DNA from: DASVXQ01 sp046727955
GTDB taxonomy: Bacteria > Actinomycetota > CALGFH01
Direction: 5' to 3'
Length of the DNA stretch: 14,050 bases
Assembly: GCA_046727955.1 (NCBI GenBank)
Contig: JBKPDO010000249.1
Span: 1 to 14,050 of the forward strand
The position numbers and the translations under genes are program-made. Shown piece by piece: positions 14,008-14,050 of the stretch. The notes under the pieces were generated by a model that saw nothing but the letters and a program-made list of their open reading frames with translations, ran no database searches and was not told where the DNA came from. How positions within the stretch are numbered: the first letter of the stretch is position 1; the number at the start of each line of letters is the position of its first letter.

Positions 14008-14050
14008 GCGCGAGCGTTCGCGCTGGTCAGGAGCCTGGGGCCGGCGGGGT

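Overview
The window is high-GC DNA, almost certainly from an actinomycete or close relative (Actinomycetota). The reasons are the strong G/C third-position bias, frequent GTG starts, overlapping ATGA gene junctions, and a set of families common in that phylum: DUF3618, DUF4235, the holin-like DUF1469 family, a long MobF relaxase, and an XRE regulator with a long alpha-helical tail. I cannot name a genus from the sequence.

Left edge (1-970). A minus-strand gene runs off the left end; its N-terminus resembles IS256-type transposases. It is followed by two blocks of non-coding DNA (about 151-356 and 513-710) packed with the hexamer GGTCGC. The second block abuts a 63-codon fragment of the 3' end of a gene whose intact copy lies 3 kb away.

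Membrane/stress cassette (972-3566). mscL, here with a C-terminal zinc ribbon, faces a four-gene operon: DUF1469 holin-like protein, DUF3618, DUF4235 and a YihY/BrkB protein. The genes overlap or sit close together. The spacer between mscL and the operon holds a possible SigB-type promoter. The cassette lies between two direct repeats of about 390 bp (524-914 and 3599-3985).

Mobile-element operon, minus strand (10546 down to 3797). In transcription order: a 1283-residue MobF (TrwC-like) relaxase/helicase; a membrane-anchored NERD-domain nuclease-like protein with a one-base frameshift near its end; an ApeA-like HEPN protein (predicted anti-phage RNase); and an unrecognised 175-residue protein. 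The ApeA-like gene is visibly less GC-rich than the relaxase and looks like accessory defence cargo of a conjugative element. The 512-bp region upstream of the relaxase carries several short inverted repeats and is the best place to look for an oriT and for the relaxase promoter/operator.

Right end (10990-14050). A small antibiotic-biosynthesis-monooxygenase-fold protein and an XRE-type regulator form a two-gene plus-strand unit behind a good promoter. Convergent to them is a DUF2321-like zinc-ribbon protein. Two short unknown genes, one on each strand, diverge from a spacer with dyads at the end of the window.
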